In this document: positions 50,445-61,431 of the stretch, in pieces
Layout of the letters: each line of letters opens with the position of its first letter
How positions within the stretch are numbered: position 1 is the stretch's first letter
Assembly (NCBI GenBank): GCA_033807775.1
Contig: CM066313.1
Coordinates: 85,065,484 to 85,129,483 of the forward strand
Length of the DNA: 64,000 nt
Source of the DNA: Saussurea involucrata
Lineage: Eukaryota > Streptophyta > Magnoliopsida > Asterales > Asteraceae
Reading direction: 5' to 3'
Notes under the pieces: model-generated
Told to the model about the DNA's origin: nothing
The model's input: only the letters and a program-made list of their open reading frames with translations
Database searches by the model: none
Program-made: the position numbers and the translations under genes

Positions 50445-51932
50445 TTAAACTTTCATATTAAGCATGCCGAGCTTGGATACGAGAAAATTGAAACGCTTTT
50501 CATCCAAGGCTTTGGTAAAAAGATCGGCAAGCTGATACTCAGTTGTAACAAAATATAATTCAACAGTTCTTTTCGCAACATGATCTTTTATGAAATGATA
50601 CCTGATGTCGATGTGTTTGGTTTTGGTATGCTGCACAGGATTAGCAGATATAGCGATAGCACTCTTACTGTCGCAGTAAATGGGGATCTTCTCGTATTTA
50701 TACCCATAGTCCATGAGTTGGGTCTTCATCCAAAGCACTTGTGAACAACAACTCGCCACGGCAACGTATTCTGCTTCCGCGGTTGAAGTTGAAACACAAT
50801 TTTGCTTCTTTGATGACCAACTCACGAGCTTGTCACCCAAAAACTGAACATGCCCAAAAGTACTCTTTCTGTCCAACATGCTTCCTCCATGATCAGCATC
50901 TGAATATGCAGATAGTTCGAAACCGATTCCCTTGGGATACCACAGTCCGAGGTACGGAGTACCTTTCAAGTACCGAAAGATTCTTTTGACGGCTCCGAGG
51001 TGTGACAATTTAGGATTGGCTTGAAATCTAGCACAGAGACAAGTTGAAAACATTATATCTGGATGACTAGCGGTTAGGTACATTAGAGACCCGATCATTC
51101 CTCTATAAAGCTTGACATCAGCATCAATACTGTCTGGATCTGGACCTAACTTAGATACAAAAGCCATAGGCGTACCGATCGACGTACAGTTTTCCATCTT
51201 GAATTTCTTCAAGATGTCAAAGACATACTTCGACTGGTTGATAAAGATACCAGTTGAAAATTGTTTAACTTGTAATCCGAGAAAGAAATTAATCTCTCCC
51301 ATCATACTCATTTGGAATTGAGTCATCATAATGCCCGAAAACCAAGTACAAAGTCCAGGGTTAGTCGAACCAAAAATAATATCATCAACGTAAATCTGAA
51401 CTAAAAGAATATCACCTCCTTTACGTAGAGTAAACAAAGTTGTGTTGATTTTACCTTTCACAAAGCCAGCGTTTAGTAGAGAGGTAGATAACTTTTCATA
51501 CCAGGCACGAGGGGCTTGCTTGAGACCGTAGAGGGCTTTGTCAAGAATGTAGACATGATCTGGATGGTTTTTGTCCACAAAGCCTTCTGGTTGAGACACG
51601 TATACTTCTTCCTTAAGGACACCGTTCAAGAAAGCGGTCTTCACGTCCATTTGATAGACGGTGAAGTTCTTAAAAGCGGCATACGCAAGAAACATCCGAA
51701 TTGCCTCAAGACGAGCAACCGGCGCATACGTCTCGTCATAATCTATCCCTTCCTGTTGCCTATACCCTTTCGCTACCAAACGAGCCTTGTTTCTCACAAT
51801 TACTCCGTCTTCATCTTTCTTGTTCTTTAGGACCCACTTGGTACCGATTACTGTCTTACCTTTGGGTCGCGGAACTAGTCTCCACACTTTCAGAGCTTCG
51901 AACTGATTCAGTTCTTCTTGCATCGCAATCAA
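50445..51932 (-). CDS. Outer copia reverse transcriptase and RNase H
   Basis: Open over about 495 codons. The frame starts at MQEELNQFEALKVWRLVPRP (RT entry), continues through GTKWVLKNKKDEDG, DYDETYAPVARLEA, QMDVKTAFLNG and LYGLKQAPRAWY, and has an intact IYVDDIIFGS catalytic box. The connection (YRGMIGSLMYLTASHPDIMF) is followed by RNase H (SYS-like YSDADHGG, STAEAEYVAVAS, IYCDSKSAIAIS, TKHIDIRYHFIKDHV) and ends LGMLNMKV. No catalytic residue is missing. It is separated from the upstream integrase region by a frameshift at about 51937-51975. Polymerises retroelement cDNA in virus-like particles (family knowledge). Confidence 0.9.
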   Translation of the reverse strand: MIAMQEELNQFEALKVWRLVPRPKGKTVIGTKWVLKNKKDEDGVIVRNKARLVAKGYRQQEGIDYDETYAPVARLEAIRMFLAYAAFKNFTVYQMDVKTAFLNGVLKEEVYVSQPEGFVDKNHPDHVYILDKALYGLKQAPRAWYEKLSTSLLNAGFVKGKINTTLFTLRKGGDILLVQIYVDDIIFGSTNPGLCTWFSGIMMTQFQMSMMGEINFFLGLQVKQFSTGIFINQSKYVFDILKKFKMENCTSIGTPMAFVSKLGPDPDSIDADVKLYRGMIGSLMYLTASHPDIMFSTCLCARFQANPKLSHLGAVKRIFRYLKGTPYLGLWYPKGIGFELSAYSDADHGGSMLDRKSTFGHVQFLGDKLVSWSSKKQNCVSTSTAEAEYVAVASCCSQVLWMKTQLMDYGYKYEKIPIYCDSKSAIAISANPVQHTKTKHIDIRYHFIKDHVAKRTVELYFVTTEYQLADLFTKALDEKRFNFLVSKLGMLNMKV

Positions 51933-51936
51933 CCAA

Positions 51937-53952
51937 TCAGGATCTTCTAAAGCTTGTTGAACTGTTGAGGGAAACCTGGCTTAAGAATAGTGCGTATAAA
52001 ACTTCATTTGCAGTTGCGGAAGCGGATCTAGTCTTGACTGGTTCAGATACATCACCAATCACTTGATCAATTGGGTGACTGCGTGTCCACTTAGTAGAGT
52101 GTGGATGGAGAGATACATCACCTTCATTGGGGTCTACAAGTGAGGGATAGTTATCAAAGTTCAACTCAATCGTCAGCGTCGGTTCCGGATGTGAGACGGG
52201 TTGCTTGTCAGGATTGACAATCGGTATAGTCTCGGGAACTGATTGGGTTGATCTTTCAGGAATGTTGGTATTACCCTGATCACTGATAATCGAAGATGTT
52301 CCAGATGAAGAAGCACCACTTGTAGATGTATGATGGTGTGCTTGTGAAGATTCCATTGTATTGTTCCTTGGAGAAGTTGCATGAGTAGTTGTACCAGTAT
52401 TCGGTGTAGTCAGAACCGGTGAAGGGCCTGACATATTAGTTTGTACTGGTGGGGTTTCAACTTGAATCCTGTCATTTACAGATGAAGAGGATATATTAGT
52501 GTTAAAATAGTCACCATAAAAATGTTCAAACAATAAATCAAGTTCACTAGGATTAGAGTTAGAAGTGGAAGCTTGATCCTTGTTTGAATATCTAGTCATC
52601 ATTGGGCGAATTTGTCCAGATGCTAGAATTCCTGATATTGCGGGTTCTGTACTGTTTTGCACAGAAGCCATTGCTTCAGATTCATCAAATTTGACATTAA
52701 TGCTTTCCATCACAGTTTTGGAAGATTTGAGGTAGACTCTGTATGCTTTTGACGTGAGCGAGTATCCAATAAAGAAACCCTCAATACCCTTAGGACTGAA
52801 TTTATTCAGGTTGTCCTTATCATTCAGCACCACGCACCTGCATCCAAAAATACGAAAATAGTGTATAACAGGTTTTCTATTATTAACCAATTCATATGGA
52901 GTCTTGCCAAACCGTCGATGTATGATTGAGCGGTTTTGTATATAGCATGCCGTTGCAACAGCTTCAGCCCACAGAAACAGAGGTAGATCAGCATAAGACA
53001 GCATCGTTCTGGCCGCTTCAACAAGTGTACGATTACGTCTTTCAACGACACCGTTCTGCTGAGGTGTTCTGGTCGCAGAATATTGATAAGTAATTCCCAA
53101 TTACTTAAAGAAGTCATCAAGAGTTCTGTTTTTAAACTCTGTCCCATTATCTGATCTAACTGTCTGAACTGTTTGTTGACGATTCACTTGAAGCTGTTTG
53201 ATTAGCGAGATGATCAAGTCAGGAGTTTCATCCTTTGAGCGTAGGAACTTGACCCATGTGTATCTCGAGTAATCATCGACGACAACTAACACGTAACGTT
53301 TGGCACTAATACTTTGAGTCTGCATCAGACCGCAGAGATCCATATGAAGTATTTCTAGAGCTTTGCTGGTGCTGGGTTCGGGTTTCGGTGGATGAGGAGC
53401 ACGCTTCATCTTCCCCTTCTCACAAGCAATACAAAAATTATCCTTCTCAAATGACAGAACTGGTAGACCTATGACTAAATCACCCAACATCAACTTTTGA
53501 ATGTAACGAAAGTTGAGATGAGATAGTCGTCTATGCCATAACCAACTTTTCTCTAACGTCGCTTTTGACATCAAACATACATCAGTCTTGGGCTTGAGTG
53601 TTGATAGATCAATGGTGTACATATTAGATTTCCTAGAACCAACCAGAAGCTCATCTCCTCCGTCGGTAAGAACAGCACAACGGGTCTTCTTGAAATGGAC
53701 TTCTAGGTCTTTATCACAAAATTGACCTATACTAAACAAGTTGTGTCCTAAGCCCTCGACGTAATTTACTTTTGTAATCCGCACATTTTCTTTTACAATA
53801 TCCCCATAACCCAAAATTGAAGCATATTGATCATTTCCAAACTTCACTTTTCCACAATCTTGTTCTATAAAATTAACTAGCAGCTCTTTTCTTCCAGTCA
53901 TGTGCTTTGAGCAGCCTGAATCTAAATACCATACATGACTGGGCTGCAACAT
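51937..53952 (-). pseudogene. Outer copia protease and integrase (one stop)
   Basis: ATG at 53952 opens MLQPSHVWYLDSGCSKHMTG, the copia protease active site (LDSGC). The integrase zinc finger (HRRLSHLNF, CIACEKGK) and catalytic Asp residues (HMDLCG, SDNGTEFK) follow. A TAA at 53103-53101 interrupts the core; the same frame resumes at 53100 with YSATRTPQQNGVVERRNRT, which carries the catalytic Glu, then GCRCVVL and GFFIGYS. A Ser/Thr-rich linker (about 52600-52050) leads to a frameshift at about 51960. The pol start lies 5 nt after the gag stop, in a different frame. Confidence 0.85.
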
Positions 53953-53957
53953 GGAAA

Positions 53958-56900
53958 TTAAACGGTTTTAGGTACCCACTGCCAATCGGGCCCTTTTAGG
54001 TTAGTAGGCTTGGATTTAACATTTTGCTTTCTATAACCGATTTTAATATAAGCATTTGAGTAAAACCAACGATTATAGTCAGATTTGCAGATAAAATCAT
54101 CCACACCACAAGAAGCACAACAAATTTGATCTCGTGCCAAATTAATCAGTTGTCGCATTGAATAAACCTTGTAAGGAACTACAAGTTTTCGTCTATTGCC
54201 AACCTCATAATTAATAACATTCGAAACAAAATTGTCTTTCTTGGAATTTAAAACATTTAAAGTAGAGTGAGATGATTTGATCTGGGCCACATCCTGTGTG
54301 GACTCCTTTATTCTCCACTCAAGACACATGTTGTTTCTCAAATTACGATCTGAAAAACCAGACAAATAAGAGTTGTAAGCTTTTGAATATTTAGTTTGAA
54401 AAGAGTTAACATGCTTCTTTCTTTTTGTTTTTCTTTTCTTTTTCTGTAATGATGGTTTTGATTTAGATTTAGAAAGATCATTATTAACAGAAACTTTTTC
54501 AGCTGATGTTGAAGATTCCCCTTTTAAGATAATCTTTTCAGGTTCCTCTTCTTTTATTAGAAAGTCAGAATGATCTGGAAGTTTGGTACATAAATCAAAT
54601 TGAACCGGTGCTTCACACACAGCTTTACCTTTGTCCTTACCAACATTCTCGCTTTCAAAAACAGTATCAGTGTCATATGATGGGCTATCATTATCATCAG
54701 ACTTGGGAAAAAGAAAGTCATTATATTCTTTCTGAAAGATTTTATCTTCTTCCGTAGGAAAATATATAGGGAGACCATTATCAAACTGATCTTCCAAATC
54801 CCAAGGTTCAAAATCCTCTTGGTCATCGGTTGTCCAGTCTCTCAAAAGAGCATTTCCTATAAAAGCTTTGCATGAGGAGATATCTGAATCTGAAGATTGT
54901 TTTTCTTTTAAAGCTTTTTCTTCAGATATTTCCTCAAGTTTGATTTTCATTCCTTTTAAAATTTCTGAAAATACAGTGAGCAAAACTTCATTTTCAATCT
55001 CAAAAGCAAGCTTCTCGTCATTTTTGACTTCTTGAATATTGCTTTGGATCTTGCTTTCGAGGTCCATGAGTTTTTGTTCAAGAACCATTGGTGGGAAGTA
55101 TCTTTTACCTTCAAAAACTGGTTTGTCAGTATTAACCTTTTGAGTATTTCCTTTTTCCTCTGGTTCTTTAACAACATGACTCTCAAAGTAATTGTTTGGT
55201 AAGGTTTTCTTTTTATTCAATGCCTTTGCATTGTCTGGACCATACCAAAAAGGAAGTTGCATTTTAACTGTCGTTTTCCTTTTTATTTCTTCTTCCGCCT
55301 CATAGTCTTCACCATCCATCTTAAGACACTTGATTTGAAACTTTGAATATACGGCAAGTTCAATCCATTCAAATTTATACAAAGTGGGAGATTTTGATAA
55401 AGCATTGCTCAGGTATTGTGGATTGTCATACCCGATTCCCCACTTTGAGTTGAAATATCTGAACTTATTTGGTTTATGCATGTGAATTGTTTGTTCAGTT
55501 TGACCTGCTTTGTACAATTTATTTTCCAGATCCTTGACTTTTTCACATAACTCATCATTTCTGTCTTTGTAAGCATGCAAAAGACTCTCAAACTCGCTAT
55601 TCTTAACTTCCGAGCTCAACAATTTATCCGATAGTTCAGTTATTCTGTCTTCAAAATATGCATGACCAATCTCAAATTCGGCCTTTTTCTTTTCAAAAAC
55701 TTTAATTTTACTCTCTTGATCTATTATTATAGCCTTTTGAGTGGAAATTATCTCGTCTGCTCTTTCCTGGTCTTTTTTTAGGTTTTCTAATATTTTTGTT
55801 AAACATGCTTGTTGAGTAAAGAATTGATTGTAAAGATCGGAATGTACCTCATTGGAAGTAGACTCTAAACCTTCACTCTCAGTTTTCTTGGTCATGAAGC
55901 ACATCTTAGTCTGAGCAGCTTTCTCACCTTCAGCTTCATCATCAGACATATCTAGCCAGTATTCTTCTTCGACCATCAGTGCTATCCCCGATTCTATCTT
56001 TTCGGCAAGCAGCAACTTGTTCTTGTAGTACGTAGAATCCCTGACTTTTGGCTTCCAACACTCTTTAGAGAAGTGACCAGTCTTTCCGCAGTTGTAGCAT
56101 TTTGGAACTTCCTCCTTCTTCTCAAATACCTTTTTCTCTTCCGGTTTCTGATACTCCTCTATCTTATACTTAACTTTCTTGTCATCAAACCTCCTGCTAG
56201 ACTCAACATTTGCATTGTGTTCGAAATTCTTTGAACCCAAAGAATATCTTTGATTATTAGACCCAGGGCTTTTTCCAAACTGTCTCTGAAACGATCTGGT
56301 AAGGAATGCCAAAGAGTTCTTCATGCTTTCAATCTCATCTATCGCACCTGCTTCATTCTGTTCTTCATCAGACTGATTACCCACATTCTTGGAGTAATTT
56401 CTGTTAGACAGTAAAGCGAGTGGATCTAACTCTTCTTCCTTAACCTCTCTCTTCTCTTCTTTCTTCTCTTTCTTCTTCTTCTTGGCTCTCTTAGCATCAG
56501 CATCTTCTTCATCTTGTTTCAAAGTTTCATACATCTCTTGAAGAGGCAAAACATCCAACTTGGTATTTTGTTTCATCCGATGAGCATACTTCTTCCACTC
56601 AGGTTGAAGTACATTCAGAAACTTTACATTATGCTCAATTATAGACTTGTTGATGCTGTATCTGTTCAGCTCGTTCAAGATAGTAGTGAAACGGTCGTAT
56701 GTGGAATCAAGAGCTTCACCATCTTTCTGTTTAAAGCTCTCATAAAGATTAATTGCATTGGAAATTCTCATCTGGTTTTCAATCTCAGAACCTTGGTAAA
56801 GTTTTGTCAACTCATCGAACATGGCTTTCCCGAAGTGATTCTTGCTATCTACCTTTCGGTAAATACCATTTGTCAATGCTTGAATTACGAGGGACTTTGT

Positions 56901-57173
56901 CATTTTGTCTCCATAATGCAGCTTTTTCTGATCAGCATCATAGTGAATTGGTAAAACTTCAACCCATTCAGAAATTGGATCCCTGTCAGTAAGAATCCCT
57001 CTTCTTGTTATTTTTCCCATTGGCCCATTAATCAAAGAATTAGAAATGAATTCTCCGTTCTCTTGTCTTTCTACATAGTCCATGAACCGATCTTTCCATA
57101 TTTTAAATTCCTTGGGAAAAAGAACCGGTGGTTTGTCCTTCGACCCAATTGTTAAAATATCTCTTGCAGTCAT
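53958..57173 (-). CDS. Outer copia gag with long C-terminal extension
   Basis: Intact 1,071-codon ORF from MTARDILTIGSKDKPP. Residues about 20-230 carry the copia gag fold (FPKEFKIWKDRFMDYV, FDELTKLYQGSE, INLYESFKQKDG, LQPEWKKYAHRMKQ). A Lys/Glu-rich stretch (KKKKEKKEEKREVKEEE) follows, then the zinc knuckle CYNCGKTGHFSKEC near residue 360 (56096-56055). The remaining roughly 700 residues include coiled-coil segments (about 450-560), acidic stretches and a terminal WVPKTV. Most copia gags end shortly after the knuckle; this extension is typical of sireviruses. Expected role: capsid and RNA packaging. Confidence 0.85.
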   Translation of the reverse strand: MTARDILTIGSKDKPPVLFPKEFKIWKDRFMDYVERQENGEFISNSLINGPMGKITRRGILTDRDPISEWVEVLPIHYDADQKKLHYGDKMTKSLVIQALTNGIYRKVDSKNHFGKAMFDELTKLYQGSEIENQMRISNAINLYESFKQKDGEALDSTYDRFTTILNELNRYSINKSIIEHNVKFLNVLQPEWKKYAHRMKQNTKLDVLPLQEMYETLKQDEEDADAKRAKKKKKEKKEEKREVKEEELDPLALLSNRNYSKNVGNQSDEEQNEAGAIDEIESMKNSLAFLTRSFQRQFGKSPGSNNQRYSLGSKNFEHNANVESSRRFDDKKVKYKIEEYQKPEEKKVFEKKEEVPKCYNCGKTGHFSKECWKPKVRDSTYYKNKLLLAEKIESGIALMVEEEYWLDMSDDEAEGEKAAQTKMCFMTKKTESEGLESTSNEVHSDLYNQFFTQQACLTKILENLKKDQERADEIISTQKAIIIDQESKIKVFEKKKAEFEIGHAYFEDRITELSDKLLSSEVKNSEFESLLHAYKDRNDELCEKVKDLENKLYKAGQTEQTIHMHKPNKFRYFNSKWGIGYDNPQYLSNALSKSPTLYKFEWIELAVYSKFQIKCLKMDGEDYEAEEEIKRKTTVKMQLPFWYGPDNAKALNKKKTLPNNYFESHVVKEPEEKGNTQKVNTDKPVFEGKRYFPPMVLEQKLMDLESKIQSNIQEVKNDEKLAFEIENEVLLTVFSEILKGMKIKLEEISEEKALKEKQSSDSDISSCKAFIGNALLRDWTTDDQEDFEPWDLEDQFDNGLPIYFPTEEDKIFQKEYNDFLFPKSDDNDSPSYDTDTVFESENVGKDKGKAVCEAPVQFDLCTKLPDHSDFLIKEEEPEKIILKGESSTSAEKVSVNNDLSKSKSKPSLQKKKRKTKRKKHVNSFQTKYSKAYNSYLSGFSDRNLRNNMCLEWRIKESTQDVAQIKSSHSTLNVLNSKKDNFVSNVINYEVGNRRKLVVPYKVYSMRQLINLARDQICCASCGVDDFICKSDYNRWFYSNAYIKIGYRKQNVKSKPTNLKGPDWQWVPKTV

Positions 57174-57914
57174 ATTCGATTACTTGTTGTTGATCGTTAA
57201 AATCTGATTAATCTGATTAGGAGTTACTGTTAAGTTTCAAGTTTATGTCTCAACACACTCAAAGTCGCAACCCAAACCAAGTCGCAATTGCACTGAAGTC
57301 GCAACAACTGAAGTCGCAATAACTGAAATCGCAATAACTGAAATCGCAATAACTGAAGTCGCAATAAGTAAAAGTTCACCCGAGTCGCAACTGAAGGTTG
57401 CGATTTGGTACTGTTCAACGTGTAATGGATTGCGATTTGGTACAAGTTGCAATAGACGATTGCGATATGGAATCCAAATCGCAATAGATGATTGCGATAT
57501 TGATGAAGTTAGTGGATTGCGATATGTATGAAGATTCAAGGTCGAATCTTCAAAACGAATCGGATTAGGCTGAAAATTGGTGGGTTGGTTCGTGAGGCTA
57601 TTCTGAACAACTTTAGAACTTCAAGTTTTGACCAAAAATCAACAGAAGATGGATTTTCAATCCAAAACATTGTGCATAAAGTTAAAGTGCGAAAATGAAG
57701 AAAAAAATCCAACCTGAGCTTCGATCCTTGTGTTTTTGCGTAATAAAACACACATGACTATCCTAGGAACAATCCTTGATCAATTCCAATCCATTAGAAG
57801 AACTCTAGTGGCTAAAATCAATCAAAAATTGAAGAAAAATGAAGAACACTCAAAAAATTGAAATACCTCACTCAATCCTAATCAAATCAATGATTTACAA
57901 GCTCTGATACCAAT
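57174..57914 (-). promoter_or_regulatory. Outer copia leader with primer site and dyad array
   Basis: ATTGGTATCAGAGC (57914-57901, minus strand) follows the 5' LTR and is the iMet primer site. The 741-nt leader contains a TCGCAA/TTGCGA region at 57260-57525, with dyads at 57385, 57417 (degenerate), 57447 and 57479, 30-32 bp apart. On the gag-proximal side (57260-57365) only the half site recurs, as ACTGAAGTCGCAAT-type direct repeats about 17 bp apart. Confidence 0.75.
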
Positions 57915-58161
57915 TGTGATCCCAGAAACAAGTAATCAATCCAAATATGAATCAAAAGGGGCCATCTCTATATTCAATAAGATCAAAGTAGCTCACAAGG
58001 TGAATGCAATGCAAATACTAGTGTGTGTGGCTACTATGTGTGATGAAATGACCTAATTTCCCAAAAGGGAAAAATAGCAAACTATATATACCTAGGGTAT
58101 AAAATAGCCCTATTACAAATATAGTCCCTCTACTTGGTACAATAACATTTAAGCACTAACA
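57915..58161 (-). repeat. 5' LTR of the outer copia element
   Basis: 247 bp; on the minus strand it starts TGTTAGTGCTTAAATG and ends CTGGGATCACA. It differs from the 3' LTR at seven positions by eye. TATATATAG lies near 58083-58091 on the minus strand. The flank 58162-58166 (ctaac) is the target duplication. Confidence 0.9.
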
Positions 58162-58690
58162 CTAACCTTCTGTTTTGGCGTGCTCGATTGGGAAAACTTC
58201 CTACCCGAATTAACCTGTCTCGCAGGGGAGTCGGAGTCCCCTCAACCCTTTGTCTAATCTGCAACGTGGGTGGCGATACTGAAAATCACCTTATGTTTGA
58301 ATGTTCTTCGGGTAAAGAGTTATGGGCGTTGCTACATCAGGTGGCTAGAGATTCCATTATCACCTTAATCTTTCGAGGAGGTCGTGGAGCTGTTGACCAA
58401 CCCTGTCGGTGGAAAACAGGAAAAATTGTCGTCGTCCGTAATCTGTTTTGCGGTCCGTTGGGTGGTTTGGAGAAGTCGAAATGGAAAAGTCTTTGAAAGC
58501 AAGTTTCAATCCACTATTGAAGTGGCAAACGAGGTTCAGTTTTTCTCCTTTCTTTGGGTTAAAAACAGAGTCAAGTTGGGGAGGGAAATTAGGTGGGAAA
58601 GCCGGTGCTGTAACTCCTTTCAGTGTATCTTGGACTATTTGTAATCTAGTGTCTTGCTAGGTTCCATTTTTTAAAATACTTTGCTTCATG
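58162..58690 (+). mobile_element. LINE C-terminal fragment, right part
   Basis: Resumes the LINE interrupted at 31513. It reads LLFWRARLGKLPTRINLSRR, CLICNVGGDTENHLMFEC and LWALLHQ, the zinc-binding RVT-associated domain of plant LINEs, then after a frameshift VWRSRNGKVFESKF and FFSFLWVKNR, the typical ORF2 C-terminus. The 3' tail ends near 58690 without a clear poly(A), and a TIR element follows at once. The coding sequence has at least one frameshift besides the copia insertion. Confidence 0.8.
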
Positions 58691-58940
58691 TTTTTCTAAA
58701 TATATATATATATAGGGGGCCATTCAAGGGAGATCCTAGTATTTTGTGGTAACTGTGAGATCCAATCTCAACCACAAATCAAAGATAAATTAGGAAACTA
58801 TTTAATTTTGGTAATATTGACTTAAAATTTTAATTAAAGGACAAATTAGGTATTTTAAAAGTGTCATCTCTCCTCCCTTCTCTCTCCTCTCCGACCCTCT
58901 CTTCTCCGGTGAACTTTTTTCCGGCAATTACCATACAAAA

Positions 58941-59290
58941 TCCACTATGTTACACTGTGATTACCATACAAAATGCATGTGATATCCAAAAATACATACA
59001 AATATGCACAATGTAACACAGTGATATCCACTGTGTTACACTGTGATTACCATACAAAATGCATGTGATACCCAAAAATACATACAAATATGCACAATGT
59101 AACACATTGATATCCACTGTGTTACACTGTGATGACCATACAAAATGCATATGATACCAAAAAATACATACAAATATGCACAATGTAACACAGTGATATC
59201 ACTGTGATTACTTTGACAAAAAGCAATATGATACCAAAAAATACACACAAGATGCACAATGTTACACATTGATATCCACTGTGTTACACT
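58941..59290. repeat. 86-bp tandem repeat inside X1
   Basis: Units containing TCCACTGTGTTACACTGTGA start at 58941, 59027, 59113 and about 59199 (shortened). The interior GTGATACC-AAAAATACA string also occurs in the subterminal repeat of the sister element (61432-61745). Confidence 0.75.
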
Positions 59291-59319
59291 GTGATTATTT
59301 TGACAAAAGCATTATAATA

Positions 59320-59480
59320 CCACCGCCTACACCATATTACGTCTGCTACCTCCACCGTAACCACCGCCTCCACCATAACCACTTCCGCCTCCACCTTCAC
59401 GTCTGCCACCTCCACCAACCACCGCATCCACCTTCACGTCTGCCACCTCCACTGTAACTACCGCCTCCACCATTAAAGAT
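59320..59480 (-). pseudogene. Glycine-rich RNA-binding-protein-like tail fragment
   Basis: The minus strand encodes GGGGSYSGGGRREGG, then after a one-base shift GGGGRREGGGGSGYGGGGGY and a stop. This is the Gly/Tyr/Arg composition of the C-terminal tail of plant GRP7-type RNA-binding proteins. The RRM is not present in X1. Low complexity limits the assignment. Confidence 0.5.
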
Positions 59481-59922
59481 CTGTATCATTGACTTATGTC
59501 TTGTCGACTTCTGTCGATGCTTTCTTCGTCGTCTTCTTTTGCAGGGAAAGGGAGGTCAAGGGTGGTGCGTACCTATTGTTGTGCAGATCCGACGGAACGT
59601 CAATCGGAAAACCAAGACCAACCGACAACCCAATCGAGAGAACCCTTTGGTTTTCGTTGAAGAAGAGGTGCGGCGATGGGATGGGACTCACGACGGCTAA
59701 GATCTGGAGAATTTTTTTAGAGTTAGGTTTATTGTAAAGATAGAGAGAGGGAGAGTAAATACGTGCAACTTAAATTAGGAAATATATTAATTAGTTGTAA
59801 AATCAAATTTACCACAATACCCTTTTATATTTATTTTAAATTTACATTAATTATTCTAAATGATTGGTTCACAATGGATCTCACAGTTACCACGAATTAC
59901 ATAGTTCTGTTTTTTATTAGAC

Positions 59923-59926
<4 letters not shown>

Positions 59927-59962
<36 letters not shown>

Positions 59963-61245
59963 TAGATACGTGCCGTCGCGCGATGCGGCGCAAAACATTC
60001 CGAATTTAAAACTGAAAAGTCGAAAAAACAATTTTATTTCATGTTTAGTTTTATTATCCATCACACAATGCTAAGAATAACCATAACTTTTTTAAAGAAG
60101 TATAGATAGATAAACATAGATAAGAGTGTAAAATATACAAGTTTAAAAAATATCGATACATAAATCTTGAAAAATCTCCATACATATTTATGATATTTTA
60201 GTTTAGATAATTATGAATGTTTATTTTTAATACGATAAGATGATGTGACTTGGTAAGCGTGACACCTTAAATATCTATATCAATCGTATACTTATATTTT
60301 ATAATTATATCAATCAATTTTTTTTATATAATTATAACCAAATCAACTATTATGAAAGATTAATTTAAAGTGAATTGACGGGAAACATAGCAACTTGACT
60401 TTGAAAATATCATTAACTAACCATTTGTTGATAACTGATATTATGTTGTTCAAGTAAAATTAGATGAAATAATATAATCATGATTAAGAAAGTATCAATA
60501 ATTAAATATATTATACTAAAATATTTGTATATTTATATTTTTGAAAAAGGTTCGAACTCATAATCCAAAAATCAGTTGATAAGTGATATCTTTTTTTCCA
60601 AGTAATTAAATCTCTTATTATAATTCTAAGGGTGTTTCGTTGACAGAATGAAATTTGATAGAATTGTAATTCGTCGAAAGAATTCGACTATGAAGTAAAA
60701 ATTGATATGAAATTGCAAAAAGAAAATCAAGACAATTTAGTAATTATTTGTATCAAATCTCATACTAATTTCAACAAATCTCATACTAATCACGACACAT
60801 TAATTCATATATATTTATGATCTTTAATAATATAATTAAATCCAAAAATATTCAATATTGAGCTCATTTCAAAAGTATTGACGAAGCAATTACAATGGTA
60901 TAATTTGTAAAAAATAGAAATGTTTTATTAATGCATTTTAGTTCATATACATTTTTATATTTATATGATAAAAGTCTAAAATGAAAAATAAAAAAGTAAG
61001 GGGTTAAAAGTAACTACATAGGTAATTATAAAAGTAGTAAATGTAAGGTATAAATATTAAAAATTGAATTAAGTAGAGATTTAAGGAGGAGTGAATGTGA
61101 GTGTGCTAATTGAACCTATAATGTAAATGCGTCCAGATACATGTTTAGGCGAGAAAACAATGAAGTCGACTCACCAGAAAACGACATGTGGCATGCTAGT
61201 TACTTATTTATTATATGTATAGATATATATATATATATATATATA
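59927..61245. other. TA tract and AT-rich DNA, no gene
   Basis: A long (TA)n tract ends near 59960, followed by ACTAGATACGTGCCGTCGCG, a terminus-like sequence. The other boundary near 61220 is again a TA tract, so this block may itself be an AT-rich non-autonomous element. No coding sequence seen. Confidence 0.4.
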
Positions 61246-61431
61246 GGGGGTCATTCAAGGAAGAACTGATTAGTTTGTGGTAACTGTAAGAACCAATTTC
61301 AGCCACAAATCAAACGATAAATTAGGAAATTAATAATTTTGGTAATTTAATTTAAATTTTCAATTAAAGGACATTTTAGGTATTTTAAAAATATTCTCTT
61401 TCCTCTCTCCTCTCTCCTACGAGGACCAACT

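Larger units (their letters stand above)
31514..58161 (-). mobile_element. Outer Ty1/copia element (sirevirus-like), split by an inner copia
   Basis: Minus-strand element: 5' LTR 57915-58161, iMet primer site, dyad-bearing leader, gag, protease-integrase-RT-RNase H, a 1.5-kb spacer, a post-pol ORF of about 1,360 codons, purine tract and 3' LTR 31514-31760. The target duplication ctaac is perfect (31509-31513 and 58162-58166) and lies in LINE sequence. Total span is 26,648 bp; without the 13,012-bp inner element and its 5-bp duplication it is about 13.6 kb, very long for 247-bp LTRs. LTR copies differ at seven positions by eye. Pol has one in-frame stop and one frameshift; gag and RT-RNase H are open. 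Confidence 0.9.
58715..59926. mobile_element. TIR transposon X1 in a TA microsatellite, carrying a gene fragment
   Basis: Left end AGGGGGCCATTCAAGG and right end (reverse complement) AGGGGTCTAATAAAA, followed on both sides by a matching GTGGTAACTGTGAGATCC block; together an imperfect TIR of about 65 bp. TA repeats flank both ends. It shares TIR and subterminal sequence with 61246-62767. Inside are an 86-bp tandem repeat (58941-59290) and a glycine-rich protein fragment. No transposase, so non-autonomous. Confidence 0.75.

Noticed and set aside
56514..56992. Plus-strand frames of 146 and 79 codons opposite the outer gag
   Set aside because: Antisense shadows of the intact gag ORF; no motif.
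58950..59269. Two minus-strand Cys/Ile/Phe-rich repeat proteins
   Set aside because: They are translation of the 86-bp tandem repeat within X1.
59763..60074. 103-codon frame with a Tyr-Ile run
   Set aside because: The run is translation of the TA microsatellite.
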